DNA of 18,866 nucleotides, from assembly GCA_049644325.1 (NCBI GenBank), contig JBARRR010000021.1, forward strand, positions 1 through 18,866, given 5' to 3'. Source of the stretch: DASZHA01 sp049644325 (GTDB lineage: Bacteria; Chloroflexota; Dormibacteria; DASZGP01). Positions 6,923 to 13,500 of the stretch are shown here, piece after piece. Numbering within the stretch: the stretch's first letter is position 1; each line of letters begins with the position of its first letter. A program made the translations under genes and the position numbers. Under the pieces are notes generated by a model. That model did not search any database. It had not been told where the DNA came from and worked only from the letters and a program-made list of their open reading frames with translations.

Positions 6923-7384
6923 ATGGACGGGTACGCGGTGTCTTTCATCGCCGTCGGCCTGGCCCTGGGCCTGGGAGCCGCCAAGGACTCGCTGCTAACC
7001 GGCGGCCGCGCCGGCACCCGTCGCGAATACCACCGGCTCGAGACGACAGCCAGCGCAGTGATGATGAGCAGGATCTTCGGCGCCATCGGCATGGCCGAGC
7101 TCGCGGGCCCCACGGAAGCGGTCCAGCCGCCGCAGATCTACCGCGCGCCCCAGGTAAGCCAGGTCCCGCCCGAGCTGGTCGAGCGGGCCGCCGGCTCCAG
7201 CGGTCACGTCGGCTACCTTGTCGCCGAGGCCTACGACCACGACAACAGCTCGGGGCTCCCGCCAATGGCGTTTGAGCAGCCGCCTCCGGCCATTCGCCCG
7301 CCCGAGCTCACCCGCAAACGCAACTACAGCAGACCCCGATCTCCGGCCTTCCGGCAGAAGGCCCTCGCGATCCTTACCAGCTAG
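6923..7384 (+). CDS. Hypothetical small protein with N-terminal hydrophobic segment
   Basis: I do not recognise this 153-residue protein. A purine-rich GGAGGGAG ends 3 nt before the ATG and supports the start. Residues 4-20 (YAVSFIAVGLALGLGAA) are hydrophobic and could be a membrane anchor or uncleaved signal. After KDSLL comes a polar region with basic residues, then a proline-rich second half ending in a basic tail (TRKRNYSRPRS). That composition suggests a tethered, partly disordered protein. It lies 80 nt after the nuclease-helicase gene on the same strand, so co-transcription is possible, although a weak hairpin separates them. Its TAG stop shares CTAG with the stop of the convergent gene downstream. 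Confidence 0.62.
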   Translation: MDGYAVSFIAVGLALGLGAAKDSLLTGGRAGTRREYHRLETTASAVMMSRIFGAIGMAELAGPTEAVQPPQIYRAPQVSQVPPELVERAAGSSGHVGYLVAEAYDHDNSSGLPPMAFEQPPPAIRPPELTRKRNYSRPRSPAFRQKALAILTS

Positions 7385-7863
7385 AGCTTGTAGCCGATCT
7401 GCCTTAGCAGGTCCCGCCGGGCGGCCTCATCGACCGCGGTCTCGACGCCCAGCGGGCTGCCGCCGTCGACGACGCCTACGATGCCTCGGCCGGTCTCGGT
7501 CTCCGCCACCAGCACCTCCACCGGGTTGGCGGTGGCGCAGAAGACGTTGCAGACCTCGGGCACCATCTTCACCTGGTTCAGCACGTTCACCGGGAAGCCC
7601 TCGCGGAGGAACACGATGAACGAGTGCCCGGCGCCGATCGCCTGGGCGTTGCGCACAGCCAGGTCGACCAGCTCATCGTCATTACCAGCCTTGCGCACCA
7701 GGCGGGGGCCCGACGCCTCGCAGAAGGCGATGCCGAACTTGAGGTACGGCGACGCCCCCACCAGCGCCTCGTAGAGGTCCTCCACCGTCTTGATGAAGTG
7801 CGACTGGCCGAGGATCAGGTTCATGTCCTCGGGCTTCTCGATGGCGACAGATTTCAGCTCCAT
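7381..7863 (-). CDS. Adenosine-specific kinase family protein (DUF355, PF04008)
   Basis: The 160-residue product matches the DUF355 / 'adenosine-specific kinase' family in length and sequence throughout. It has EKPEDMNLILGQSHFIKTVEDLYE at the N-terminus (residues 9-32), GIAFCEASGPRLVR (44-57), then GAGHSFIVFLREGFPVNVLN (78-96), CNVFCATANPVEVLVAET (105-122) and GIVGVVDGGSPLGVE (127-141). The family is found in archaea and diverse bacteria. The adenosine-linked name comes from ligand binding in structural work, and the reaction in cells is not firmly known. No signal peptide: cytosolic. The gene follows the DUF5519 gene by 9 nt and is probably co-transcribed with it. Its TAG stop overlaps the convergent neighbour's TAG through CTAG. 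Confidence 0.88.
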   Translation of the reverse strand: MELKSVAIEKPEDMNLILGQSHFIKTVEDLYEALVGASPYLKFGIAFCEASGPRLVRKAGNDDELVDLAVRNAQAIGAGHSFIVFLREGFPVNVLNQVKMVPEVCNVFCATANPVEVLVAETETGRGIVGVVDGGSPLGVETAVDEAARRDLLRQIGYKL

Positions 7864-7872
7864 CGGCCTAGG

Positions 7873-8352
7873 TCACCCGGCCGCGTTGACGTAGGCGGCC
7901 AGGACGATGTCCATGACGCTCTCCAGCTCGGCCTCATCGCGGGGGCCATAGACCATGACGTTGGTAGGCGGCATCACGCCCTGCTCCACCAGGGGGTGAA
8001 ACTCGCCCCAGCCTTTGGCGATCACCTCGCGCGCCAGTGGCTCGGGCAGGACCAGGTGGAGGCTGCCGTCAGAGGCGGGGTGGAGGTGGGCGAACTCCGT
8101 TCCCACCATGAACGCCTCGGGGGGGCCGCCGGCGTGGTCGGGATCGAGATGGAAGGCGCGGGCGCCAGGAACCGACACGTGGCTGGGCCCCACAACGACG
8201 CCGTTCAGCGAGGCGATCTGCTCGAACAACCGCTCCTGCAGGTCGGCCCCTGCGTTTTGGGAGAGCTGCTGGTGCGGCATCTGATGGTGGGTTTCGGGCC
8301 GCGCCCCCTGGCGCTGCGGAAGGGTTGACAGGTCAGCGGCCCCAGTGCTCAT
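7873..8352 (-). CDS. DUF5519 'luciferase domain' family protein
   Basis: The 159-residue product has the DUF5519 (Luciferase, PF17648) core: GPSHVSVPGARAFHLD (55-70), PPEAFMVGTEFAHLHP (77-92), GSLHLVLP (96-103), EVIAKGWGEFHPL (109-121) and VMVYGPRDEAELE (132-144). Histidines cluster in the core (H68, H89, H91, H99, H119), which could hint at a metal or catalytic site; that is inference. The name comes from a domain of unusual luciferases and does not imply light production here. The first 35 residues are polar, Gln/His-rich and probably disordered. The ATG lacks a Shine-Dalgarno sequence, but TAGTGT sits 6 nt upstream, consistent with a leaderless transcript that also carries the DUF355 gene. 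Confidence 0.82.
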   Translation of the reverse strand: MSTGAADLSTLPQRQGARPETHHQMPHQQLSQNAGADLQERLFEQIASLNGVVVGPSHVSVPGARAFHLDPDHAGGPPEAFMVGTEFAHLHPASDGSLHLVLPEPLAREVIAKGWGEFHPLVEQGVMPPTNVMVYGPRDEAELESVMDIVLAAYVNAAG

Positions 8353-8358
8353 GCAACA

Positions 8359-8364
8359 ACACTA
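8359..8364 (-). promoter_or_regulatory. Candidate -10 box (TAGTGT) for the DUF5519-DUF355 pair
   Basis: TAGTGT on the minus strand ends 6 nt before the ATG at 8352 and lies just beyond the terminator of the upstream acylase gene, where a new promoter is expected. No obvious -35 was found. The spacing implies a leaderless mRNA. Confidence 0.42.
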
Positions 8365-8381
8365 GCCTGTCGGCGGGGGAT

Positions 8382-8424
8382 TAAAAACGAGCCGGGCCGG
8401 CGAAGAACGCCGGCCCGCCTCGTT
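8382..8424 (-). terminator. Intrinsic terminator of the penicillin acylase gene
   Basis: Arms at 8386-8402 and 8408-8424 pair over 17 bp with a single mismatch around a 5-nt loop; the core CGGGCCGGCG/CGCCGGCCCG is perfect. Read on the minus strand, the stem runs straight into TTTTTAA, the classic U-tract. It lies about 60 nt beyond the acylase stop and upstream of the DUF5519 start, so it separates the two transcription units. Confidence 0.88.
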
Positions 8425-8432
8425 AAGGGTTA

Positions 8433-8491
8433 GGGATCGTAATTGAGCCGGTTCCCGATCCCCCTTAGTGGGCCAGTTACTGTTACGTAAC
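8433..8491. repeat. Additional inverted repeats at the acylase 3' end
   Basis: GGGATCG (8433-8439) and CGATCCC (8456-8462) form a 7-bp inverted repeat between the acylase stop and its terminator. A perfect 10-bp palindrome, GTTACGTAAC (8482-8491), spans the acylase stop codon and is preceded by another GTTAC. The first may fold in the 3' untranslated RNA. The palindrome resembles a protein-binding site, but its position at a gene end gives it no clear role. Confidence 0.35.
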
Positions 8492-11311
8492 GCCAGCCCA
8501 AATCTGCACTAAAGGCGTGCTAGACCCCGTAGAACACGGTATATCACCTATGGGTGGTTTGCGCAACCACCTCAAACCCGTCCGACCAGCCATCAGGAGG
8601 AACAAAAGCATCAGCCCCTCCGACCCGGCCAAACCGCCGGCGCCGGTGTTTGGCAGCGACAGCTGTGGGGTGCTGGTCACTCCGCCACCCCCGAAGTCCA
8701 CCGCCTGGCCCCACGTCCCTCGGTTCTCCCACGGGATGCTTGGGATGTTCGAGACATCGAGCGAGAAGAAGTCGATGGTCGGCATGGTGGCGCGCCAGGT
8801 CGCGGGGTCGCCACCCTGCGCCGCGGACAACGTCGCCACAGCGGTGTCGAGGGCCATCTTGGAGATATCCGACGCGCTCTTGCCGCCGAACCAGTCGACC
8901 CCCGAGGTGGTGCGGCCCGCCATGACGTTGTAGAGGAAGGCGTCGTAGTCGTCGAAGAACTCGAACTCGGGGCTCCCCGCCGCGTGCTGAGTGAACGTCA
9001 GCACCCCGTTCTTGGTGTCGGCGTTACCCGTGGCCGGCTGAAACACCGGCCGGCCGGCGAGCGATTCCAGGGCGTGGAACCATGCCGACATGACGGCGAA
9101 GGCCGGATACTTGACCTTCCCGGTTTCCGCACCCGAGCCGTCGTGCTCCATCCCATCGGGGTAGAACGCGGTTCCGTCCCAGGCTGCCACCTGCGCGAGA
9201 GCCGCTCGCTCCGTCGGGCTAAGGTCACCACGCGACAGCAGGTAAGTGAGGAACGGCCGGAACCCCAGCGTGTCGCGCAGGTCCAGCTCGCCGGTCCGAC
9301 GAGCCACCTGCCAGAGCGTGTCCTGGTTCAGCCGCCCGGACGCCTGCAGCAGGGCCATCGGCTGGGCCACGCGCTGCTGCGCTCCCCACAGCGAGCCGTC
9401 ACCCGGGTCCGGCCAGCTGAACTGTGGCTTGTTGTTCCAGGAGGCGATGAACCCCTGCGCCGGGTCCACGACGTGCGGCCACAGCTGCGGGTCGAGATAG
9501 CCGCGCCAGTCGAAGGAGCCGTCGCCCGGGGCGGGAAGGCGGGGATCGTGGCCCGGGACCCGAATTGGGATCCGGCCGGTGTGCCACCAGGCGATGTGGC
9601 CGGTGGCGTCGGCGTACATGAAGTTGAAGCCGATCACCCCCTTGCGCAACGCCGCCCCGGCCTGATCGAGGTTGGTGGCCTGGCCCAGGCCGACGACGGC
9701 CAGGCCGGTCAGCAGCTCGGTGTTCCAGAACGACCGCGCCTTGCAGTAGGCGACGCTGCCCTTGGTGTCGATATAGAGCACCGTGCAGGGCGTTTCCTGC
9801 CCGGGCGGGCCGTGCATGGTGCGGTAGTACGTAGCCGTGCGGGTGGTGTAGACGACTGGCGGCGCCGGCAGCGGGCCTGGTCCCGCGGTGCGGGTGCGGA
9901 TGGTCTCCGTGCGCTGCTCCACCGGGTGCCAGTCGCCTCGCCAGAAATACTGGTAAGTCGCGCCGCCATCGAGGGTGCGGATCCGGTCGGTGTAGGTGTC
10001 GACCTGGTCGTCCTGCGCGGTGGTGATGCTCCAGCTCAGGTGAGGCGAGTAGCCGATGACCACCGCCGGCCCTGAGCCGGGTACCGCGACGCCACGGACA
10101 TGGGTCAGGCCGCCCGAGATCTCCATCTCGTCCAGCACCTGGGGAACGAAGTAGCTCACCTGGGGAGCGCCCCAGAGCATCGCCCCGCCGGTGGTGGATT
10201 TTGAAGGTGCCACCGCCCAGGCGTTGGAGCCGGGCATTGGGATTCCCAGCTGCCGGGCGGCGGTGTGCTGCGCGTCCGTGGCGGTGGCGACGGCCTGCGC
10301 CGCTGCCTCGGCCGATGCCGGGACCTCATTGATCCGGGCCTTGGTGTCGGCGGCGGTGTAGCTGATGAAGTCATAGGCGAGGCCGTCCGTGGTCAACGCG
10401 GCCGGCTGGCCATGGGGGACGCTGGTCGGGGTGAGCGGGTCATGGGTGAACTGCAGGTCGTTGAGGATCGCGGCGGCCTTATCGACGCCGTACTGGTCCT
10501 TGAGCCGGCGCGCCAGCGCTCCGTATCCAAGCTCGTTGCCGGCCGACTCACCCACCTGCTTGGCCTCGAGGATCTGGATGGCCAAGACGTCGGTTGGCGA
10601 CCAGGTCGGGATCGGCAGGTCGCTGGTCAGGACGAAGCCCGCGGGCAGCTCGGTGGGGTGCAGGGTGAGGTAGCTGATATAGGCGTTGATGCCATCGGTG
10701 TAGCGCTGCAACGACTGCTGCTGACCGGGGGAGAGGATTGCCTCGATCTGGGCGATGCGCTCGGCGTTGGTTTCGGAGTCGCGGCGGACGACGAAGTCCA
10801 TGGTGGCGTTGGAGTTGTTGGTCCCCGGACCGACCAGCTCGGAGATGGTTCCCTCGGCGGCACGTCGCAGCACCTCCATCTGGAACATGCGTTCCTCCGC
10901 CTGGGCGTAGCCGGTACCGAACCCGACGTTCTCCTCGATCACCTGTTCATTGGCCCCGGAGGCGAAAACATGGGGTATGCCCCAGCCGTCGCGCACGATG
11001 CGCACGCCGGCGATCGGCGTCTCCGAGCTGACAGCGCCGTTGACGTGGTCTGCATCGGGGGAGAGGGCGCCGTCCTTGAACTGCCAGTTCTTGTACAGGT
11101 CGAGCTGGTCGCACGTATGGGGCCCGAGATCGGCGCAGCTGGAGCTGGCCTGATTGACGAGGAAGCGGTCGACGGTAATGGTGCTGCCCTCGCCCGGCGG
11201 AAGGATGGTGATGGCCCGCGGAGAGGGAGCCGGGTCGGCGGCAGCCGGCACCGCCATCAGGCCGAACAGCAACACCGCCGCGGTCGCGGCCAGACCCTTC
11301 CCCGCCGACAT
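8483..11311 (-). CDS. Secreted penicillin acylase family Ntn-hydrolase with LPNTG C-terminal motif
   Basis: This 942-residue enzyme belongs to the penicillin amidase (N-terminal nucleophile) family, which cleaves amide bonds of beta-lactams, acyl-homoserine lactones or lipopeptides after self-processing. The substrate here is unknown. From ATG 11311 the N-terminus is a signal peptide (MSAGKG, a long Ala/Leu/Val core, PAAA cleavage region). VRDGWGIPHVFA opens the alpha chain. PGSNAWAV holds Ser362, the expected first residue of the beta chain and nucleophile. WRATMPTIDF near the end is family-like. LPNTG (886-890), a hydrophobic stretch and RTGLRWLRK resemble a sortase signal, but a 23-residue tail with codon choice unlike the rest follows. 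The frame is open to 11428, but the upstream extension is Arg/Pro-rich and would bury the signal peptide. TAGCAT 10 nt upstream may be the -10. Confidence 0.9.
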   Translation of the reverse strand: MSAGKGLAATAAVLLFGLMAVPAAADPAPSPRAITILPPGEGSTITVDRFLVNQASSSCADLGPHTCDQLDLYKNWQFKDGALSPDADHVNGAVSSETPIAGVRIVRDGWGIPHVFASGANEQVIEENVGFGTGYAQAEERMFQMEVLRRAAEGTISELVGPGTNNSNATMDFVVRRDSETNAERIAQIEAILSPGQQQSLQRYTDGINAYISYLTLHPTELPAGFVLTSDLPIPTWSPTDVLAIQILEAKQVGESAGNELGYGALARRLKDQYGVDKAAAILNDLQFTHDPLTPTSVPHGQPAALTTDGLAYDFISYTAADTKARINEVPASAEAAAQAVATATDAQHTAARQLGIPMPGSNAWAVAPSKSTTGGAMLWGAPQVSYFVPQVLDEMEISGGLTHVRGVAVPGSGPAVVIGYSPHLSWSITTAQDDQVDTYTDRIRTLDGGATYQYFWRGDWHPVEQRTETIRTRTAGPGPLPAPPVVYTTRTATYYRTMHGPPGQETPCTVLYIDTKGSVAYCKARSFWNTELLTGLAVVGLGQATNLDQAGAALRKGVIGFNFMYADATGHIAWWHTGRIPIRVPGHDPRLPAPGDGSFDWRGYLDPQLWPHVVDPAQGFIASWNNKPQFSWPDPGDGSLWGAQQRVAQPMALLQASGRLNQDTLWQVARRTGELDLRDTLGFRPFLTYLLSRGDLSPTERAALAQVAAWDGTAFYPDGMEHDGSGAETGKVKYPAFAVMSAWFHALESLAGRPVFQPATGNADTKNGVLTFTQHAAGSPEFEFFDDYDAFLYNVMAGRTTSGVDWFGGKSASDISKMALDTAVATLSAAQGGDPATWRATMPTIDFFSLDVSNIPSIPWENRGTWGQAVDFGGGGVTSTPQLSLPNTGAGGLAGSEGLMLLFLLMAGRTGLRWLRKPPIGDIPCSTGSSTPLVQIWAGVT

Positions 11312-11321
11312 CTCGCGTCTG

Positions 11322-11327
11322 ATGCTA
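11322..11327 (-). promoter_or_regulatory. Candidate -10 box (TAGCAT) for the acylase gene
   Basis: TAGCAT on the minus strand lies 10 nt before the acylase ATG at 11311. It fits TANNNT and, if used, supports the shorter start with the intact signal peptide. The only purine stretch before the ATG is a weak GCGAG. Confidence 0.33.
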
Positions 11328-11394
11328 TGCCTTCGCGGAAATAGGGCGAACACCCGATGGCGCCGCGGCGCTGGCGGCGGAGACTGGGCTGACC

Positions 11395-11433
11395 GCCGGC
11401 AAGTCGCCGGAGGACAGCCGGCAGTCAAGCCGG
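11395..11433 (+). repeat. Four helically phased GCCGG repeats upstream of the SRPBCC gene
   Basis: GCCGG begins at 11395, 11406, 11417 and 11429, spacings of 11, 11 and 12 bp, close to one helical turn. The spacers share CA/GTC-like letters (CAAGTC, CAGTCAA). The array ends just before the Shine-Dalgarno region of the SRPBCC gene and lies in the 141-bp divergent region shared with the acylase gene. It could be a regulator-binding array. No other clear element was found in this region apart from the acylase -10 candidate. Confidence 0.4.
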
Positions 11434-11452
11434 ACAGGAAAAGGAACAGTCA

Positions 11453-11929
11453 ATGGCGAAGATCAGATTCAGCATCGACAGCGACCTCCCCGCCGAGAGG
11501 GTTTTGGCGGTGGCCGCCGACTTCTCGGATAGCAGGCCGCGCTACTGGCCGACCATCGACCCGGCGGTCTACCGGGTCCACAGCCGTACGGCCACGGCTG
11601 CCGACGTCACCGAAGGCAGCGCCATCATGGGCGGCATCTGGGCGCGAGAGGCCTACGATACGTCGCAGCCGGGCGTCGTCCGCGCCCGTGTCCAGGAATC
11701 CAACGTCTTCCAGCCGGGCGGCCTGTGGGAGCTGCGGGTGGAATCGCGCCCTGACGGGGGTTCCCACATCGAGGTCGTCAACCACCGGCAGGCGCACGGC
11801 TTCAAGGGCCACGTCCTTGGCGCCATGATGACGCTGATGGGCGGCAAGCACCTGCCGGCATCATTGCAGGAGACGCTGGACATCGTCAGCCGCGAAGCCG
11901 GCGCCGGCTCGATCGCCGCAAGATCGTAG
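11453..11929 (+). CDS. SRPBCC (START/Bet v1-like) superfamily protein
   Basis: The 158-residue product has the length and pattern of SRPBCC lipid- or polyketide-binding proteins. A first beta strand (MAKIRFSIDSDLPAERVLAVAAD) leads into two short helices. Alternating strands follow, including GLWELRVESRPDGGSHIEVVNHRQ. A long C-terminal helix region contains GAMMTLMGGKHLPASLQETLDIVSREA. Members carry hydrophobic ligands or act as polyketide cyclases or ring-modifying helpers, and no ligand can be named here. An AGGAAAAGGA stretch 8 nt before the ATG is a good ribosome-binding site. No signal peptide. The neighbour 17 nt downstream (HD/LuxR protein) is on the same strand and may be co-transcribed or have its own start site. 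Confidence 0.78.
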   Translation: MAKIRFSIDSDLPAERVLAVAADFSDSRPRYWPTIDPAVYRVHSRTATAADVTEGSAIMGGIWAREAYDTSQPGVVRARVQESNVFQPGGLWELRVESRPDGGSHIEVVNHRQAHGFKGHVLGAMMTLMGGKHLPASLQETLDIVSREAGAGSIAARS

Positions 11930-11934
11930 GCGCC

Positions 11935-11940
11935 TATCCT
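11935..11940 (+). promoter_or_regulatory. Candidate -10 box (TATCCT) for the HD-LuxR gene
   Basis: TATCCT ends 6 nt before the ATG at 11947, in the 17-nt gap after the SRPBCC stop. There is no Shine-Dalgarno sequence. The arrangement would give the regulator gene its own leaderless transcript. No -35 is evident, and the region upstream is coding. Confidence 0.36.
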
Positions 11941-11946
11941 GACGGG

Positions 11947-13500
11947 ATGAAGCCGCCCGAACAGGGAGTGCGGCTCTCAGAGCTGATAGCCGCACTCTCG
12001 CTGGCCACTGACCTGGGGATGGGCCAGCCGATGGAGAAGGCGATGCGGGGGTGCCTTTTGGCGCTTGCCCTGGCGCGGCGGCTGGACGCGGACGCCGAGA
12101 CCCTTCGCGACCTCTACTACCTGGCGCTGCTGCAGCACATCGGCTGCACCTCCCACGCGCACGAGTGGGCCGGTTATGTGGGCGGCGACGAGATCGCCAT
12201 GCGCACCCACGCCGTCACCTTCTCCAACAGCCCGCCGTCCGAGTTCCTGGGCGGCTTCATCCGTCATGCCGGCGAGGGCCTGCCGCTGCCCAAGCGCGCC
12301 GCCCTGGTGGCGGCGATGATGCGCGAGGGAAGCAAGCGCTTCGCCTTCATCGCCACGACCCAATGCGAGGCCGCGGTCTGCCTGGCCCAGCAGATGGAGA
12401 TGTCGCCAGGGGTGCTGACCGGTCTCGCCCAGGGGCTCGAGACATGGAACGGCAAGGGGGGCCCGGCGCGGCTCAAGGGCGACGACCTCAGCCTGCCCGT
12501 CAGGGTCCTGGCCGTGGCCCACGACGCCGAGGTCTTCGAGCGCGTCGGCGGGCTGGACGCCTGCATCGCGGCCGTCCGCAAGCGCCGGGGCGCTGCCTAC
12601 GACCCGGTCGTGGCTGACGCCTTCCTGGCCGACGCCGGCGGGATGTTCGACGCCCTGCCTGAGGCGTCCCTCTGGGATCCCGTCCTCGAGGCTGAGCCGG
12701 AGCCGCACGTTCGCGTGACCGAGTCCCGGGTTGATGCGATGGCCCGGGCCTTCGGCGACTTCATCGACCTCAAGCTGCCGTTCACCATCGGCCACTCCAG
12801 CGGCGTGGCAGCGCTGGCCGAGGTTGCCCTGGTGCAGATGAACGGCGGCGGCGCGGATGCCGGGACGCTGCGCCGCGCCGCCCTGATGCACGACATCGGC
12901 CGGGTCGCCATCCCCAACGGCACCTGGGAGAAGCCGGGGCCGCTGAACACACCGGAGTGGGAGCGGGTCCGGCTGCACGCGTACCACGGCGAGCGAATCC
13001 TGTCGCGGCCGCTGGCGCTGCGCGAGGTCGCGGCCCTGGCGTCAGCCCACCACGAGCGCCAGGACGGCTCTGGCTACCACCGCGGTTCGGTGGCGGCGCA
13101 GCTGCCGGCGCCGGCCCGAGTGCTGGCAGCGGCCGACGCCTACCAGGCCATGACCCAGGAGCGGCCTCACCGGCCGGCGCGGGCCGCCAACGAGGCCGCT
13201 CTGGAGCTGCGGGGCGAGGCCGAGGCCGGGCGGCTGGATCGTAAGGCGGTGGAGTGCGTACTGGAGGCCGCCGGCCACGCGCGTGAGCGCATCCGCGCCG
13301 AGCTGCCCGCGGGCCTCAGCGAGCGCGAGGTCGAGGTGCTCCGGCACCTCTGCATGGGTCGCACCAACCGCCAGGTAGCCGAGCGCCTCAGCATCGCCGA
13401 GAAGACGGTCGGCCACCACGTGGAGCATATCTATAACAAGATCGGGCGCTCGACCCGCGCAGGCGCCGCGCTCTTCGCGATGGAGAACGGGTTGGTCTAG
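11947..13500 (+). CDS. Tandem HD / HD-GYP-like phosphohydrolase with LuxR-type HTH
   Basis: The 517-residue protein has two HD-type helical domains and a C-terminal DNA-binding domain. The first (about 1-245) looks degenerate: QHIGC at residues 63-67 stands where LHDIG is expected, and ETWNGKGGPARLKG replaces HHERxDGxGYPxGLxG. The second (about 260-435) keeps the metal ligands: HD at 315-316 (LMHDIGRVAIPNG), His in LHAYHGERIL, HHE at 368-370 and Asp in AAADAYQAM. It reads GYH (376-378) where HD-GYP enzymes have GYP. Residues 457-517 are a LuxR HTH (LSEREVEVLRHLCMGRTN, IAEKTVGHHVEHIYNKIG). HD-GYP domains hydrolyse cyclic di-GMP, so it may link that signal, or another nucleotide, to transcription; this is inference. 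The TAG stop shares CTAG with the convergent acs gene. Confidence 0.87.
   Translation: MKPPEQGVRLSELIAALSLATDLGMGQPMEKAMRGCLLALALARRLDADAETLRDLYYLALLQHIGCTSHAHEWAGYVGGDEIAMRTHAVTFSNSPPSEFLGGFIRHAGEGLPLPKRAALVAAMMREGSKRFAFIATTQCEAAVCLAQQMEMSPGVLTGLAQGLETWNGKGGPARLKGDDLSLPVRVLAVAHDAEVFERVGGLDACIAAVRKRRGAAYDPVVADAFLADAGGMFDALPEASLWDPVLEAEPEPHVRVTESRVDAMARAFGDFIDLKLPFTIGHSSGVAALAEVALVQMNGGGADAGTLRRAALMHDIGRVAIPNGTWEKPGPLNTPEWERVRLHAYHGERILSRPLALREVAALASAHHERQDGSGYHRGSVAAQLPAPARVLAAADAYQAMTQERPHRPARAANEAALELRGEAEAGRLDRKAVECVLEAAGHARERIRAELPAGLSEREVEVLRHLCMGRTNRQVAERLSIAEKTVGHHVEHIYNKIGRSTRAGAALFAMENGLV

Noticed and set aside
8984..11344. Two long plus-strand frames (8984-10075 and 10265-11344) opposite the acylase gene
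   Set aside because: Both are antisense shadows of the penicillin acylase. They have no family motifs and are Arg/Gly/Val-rich.
11312..11428. A longer start for the acylase at 11428
   Set aside because: It would place about 39 Arg/Pro-rich residues before a good signal peptide. ATG 11311 gives a normal export signal.
11977..12987. A 336-codon minus-strand frame opposite the HD-LuxR gene
   Set aside because: It is a shadow of a gene whose plus-strand reading has clear HD and LuxR motifs.
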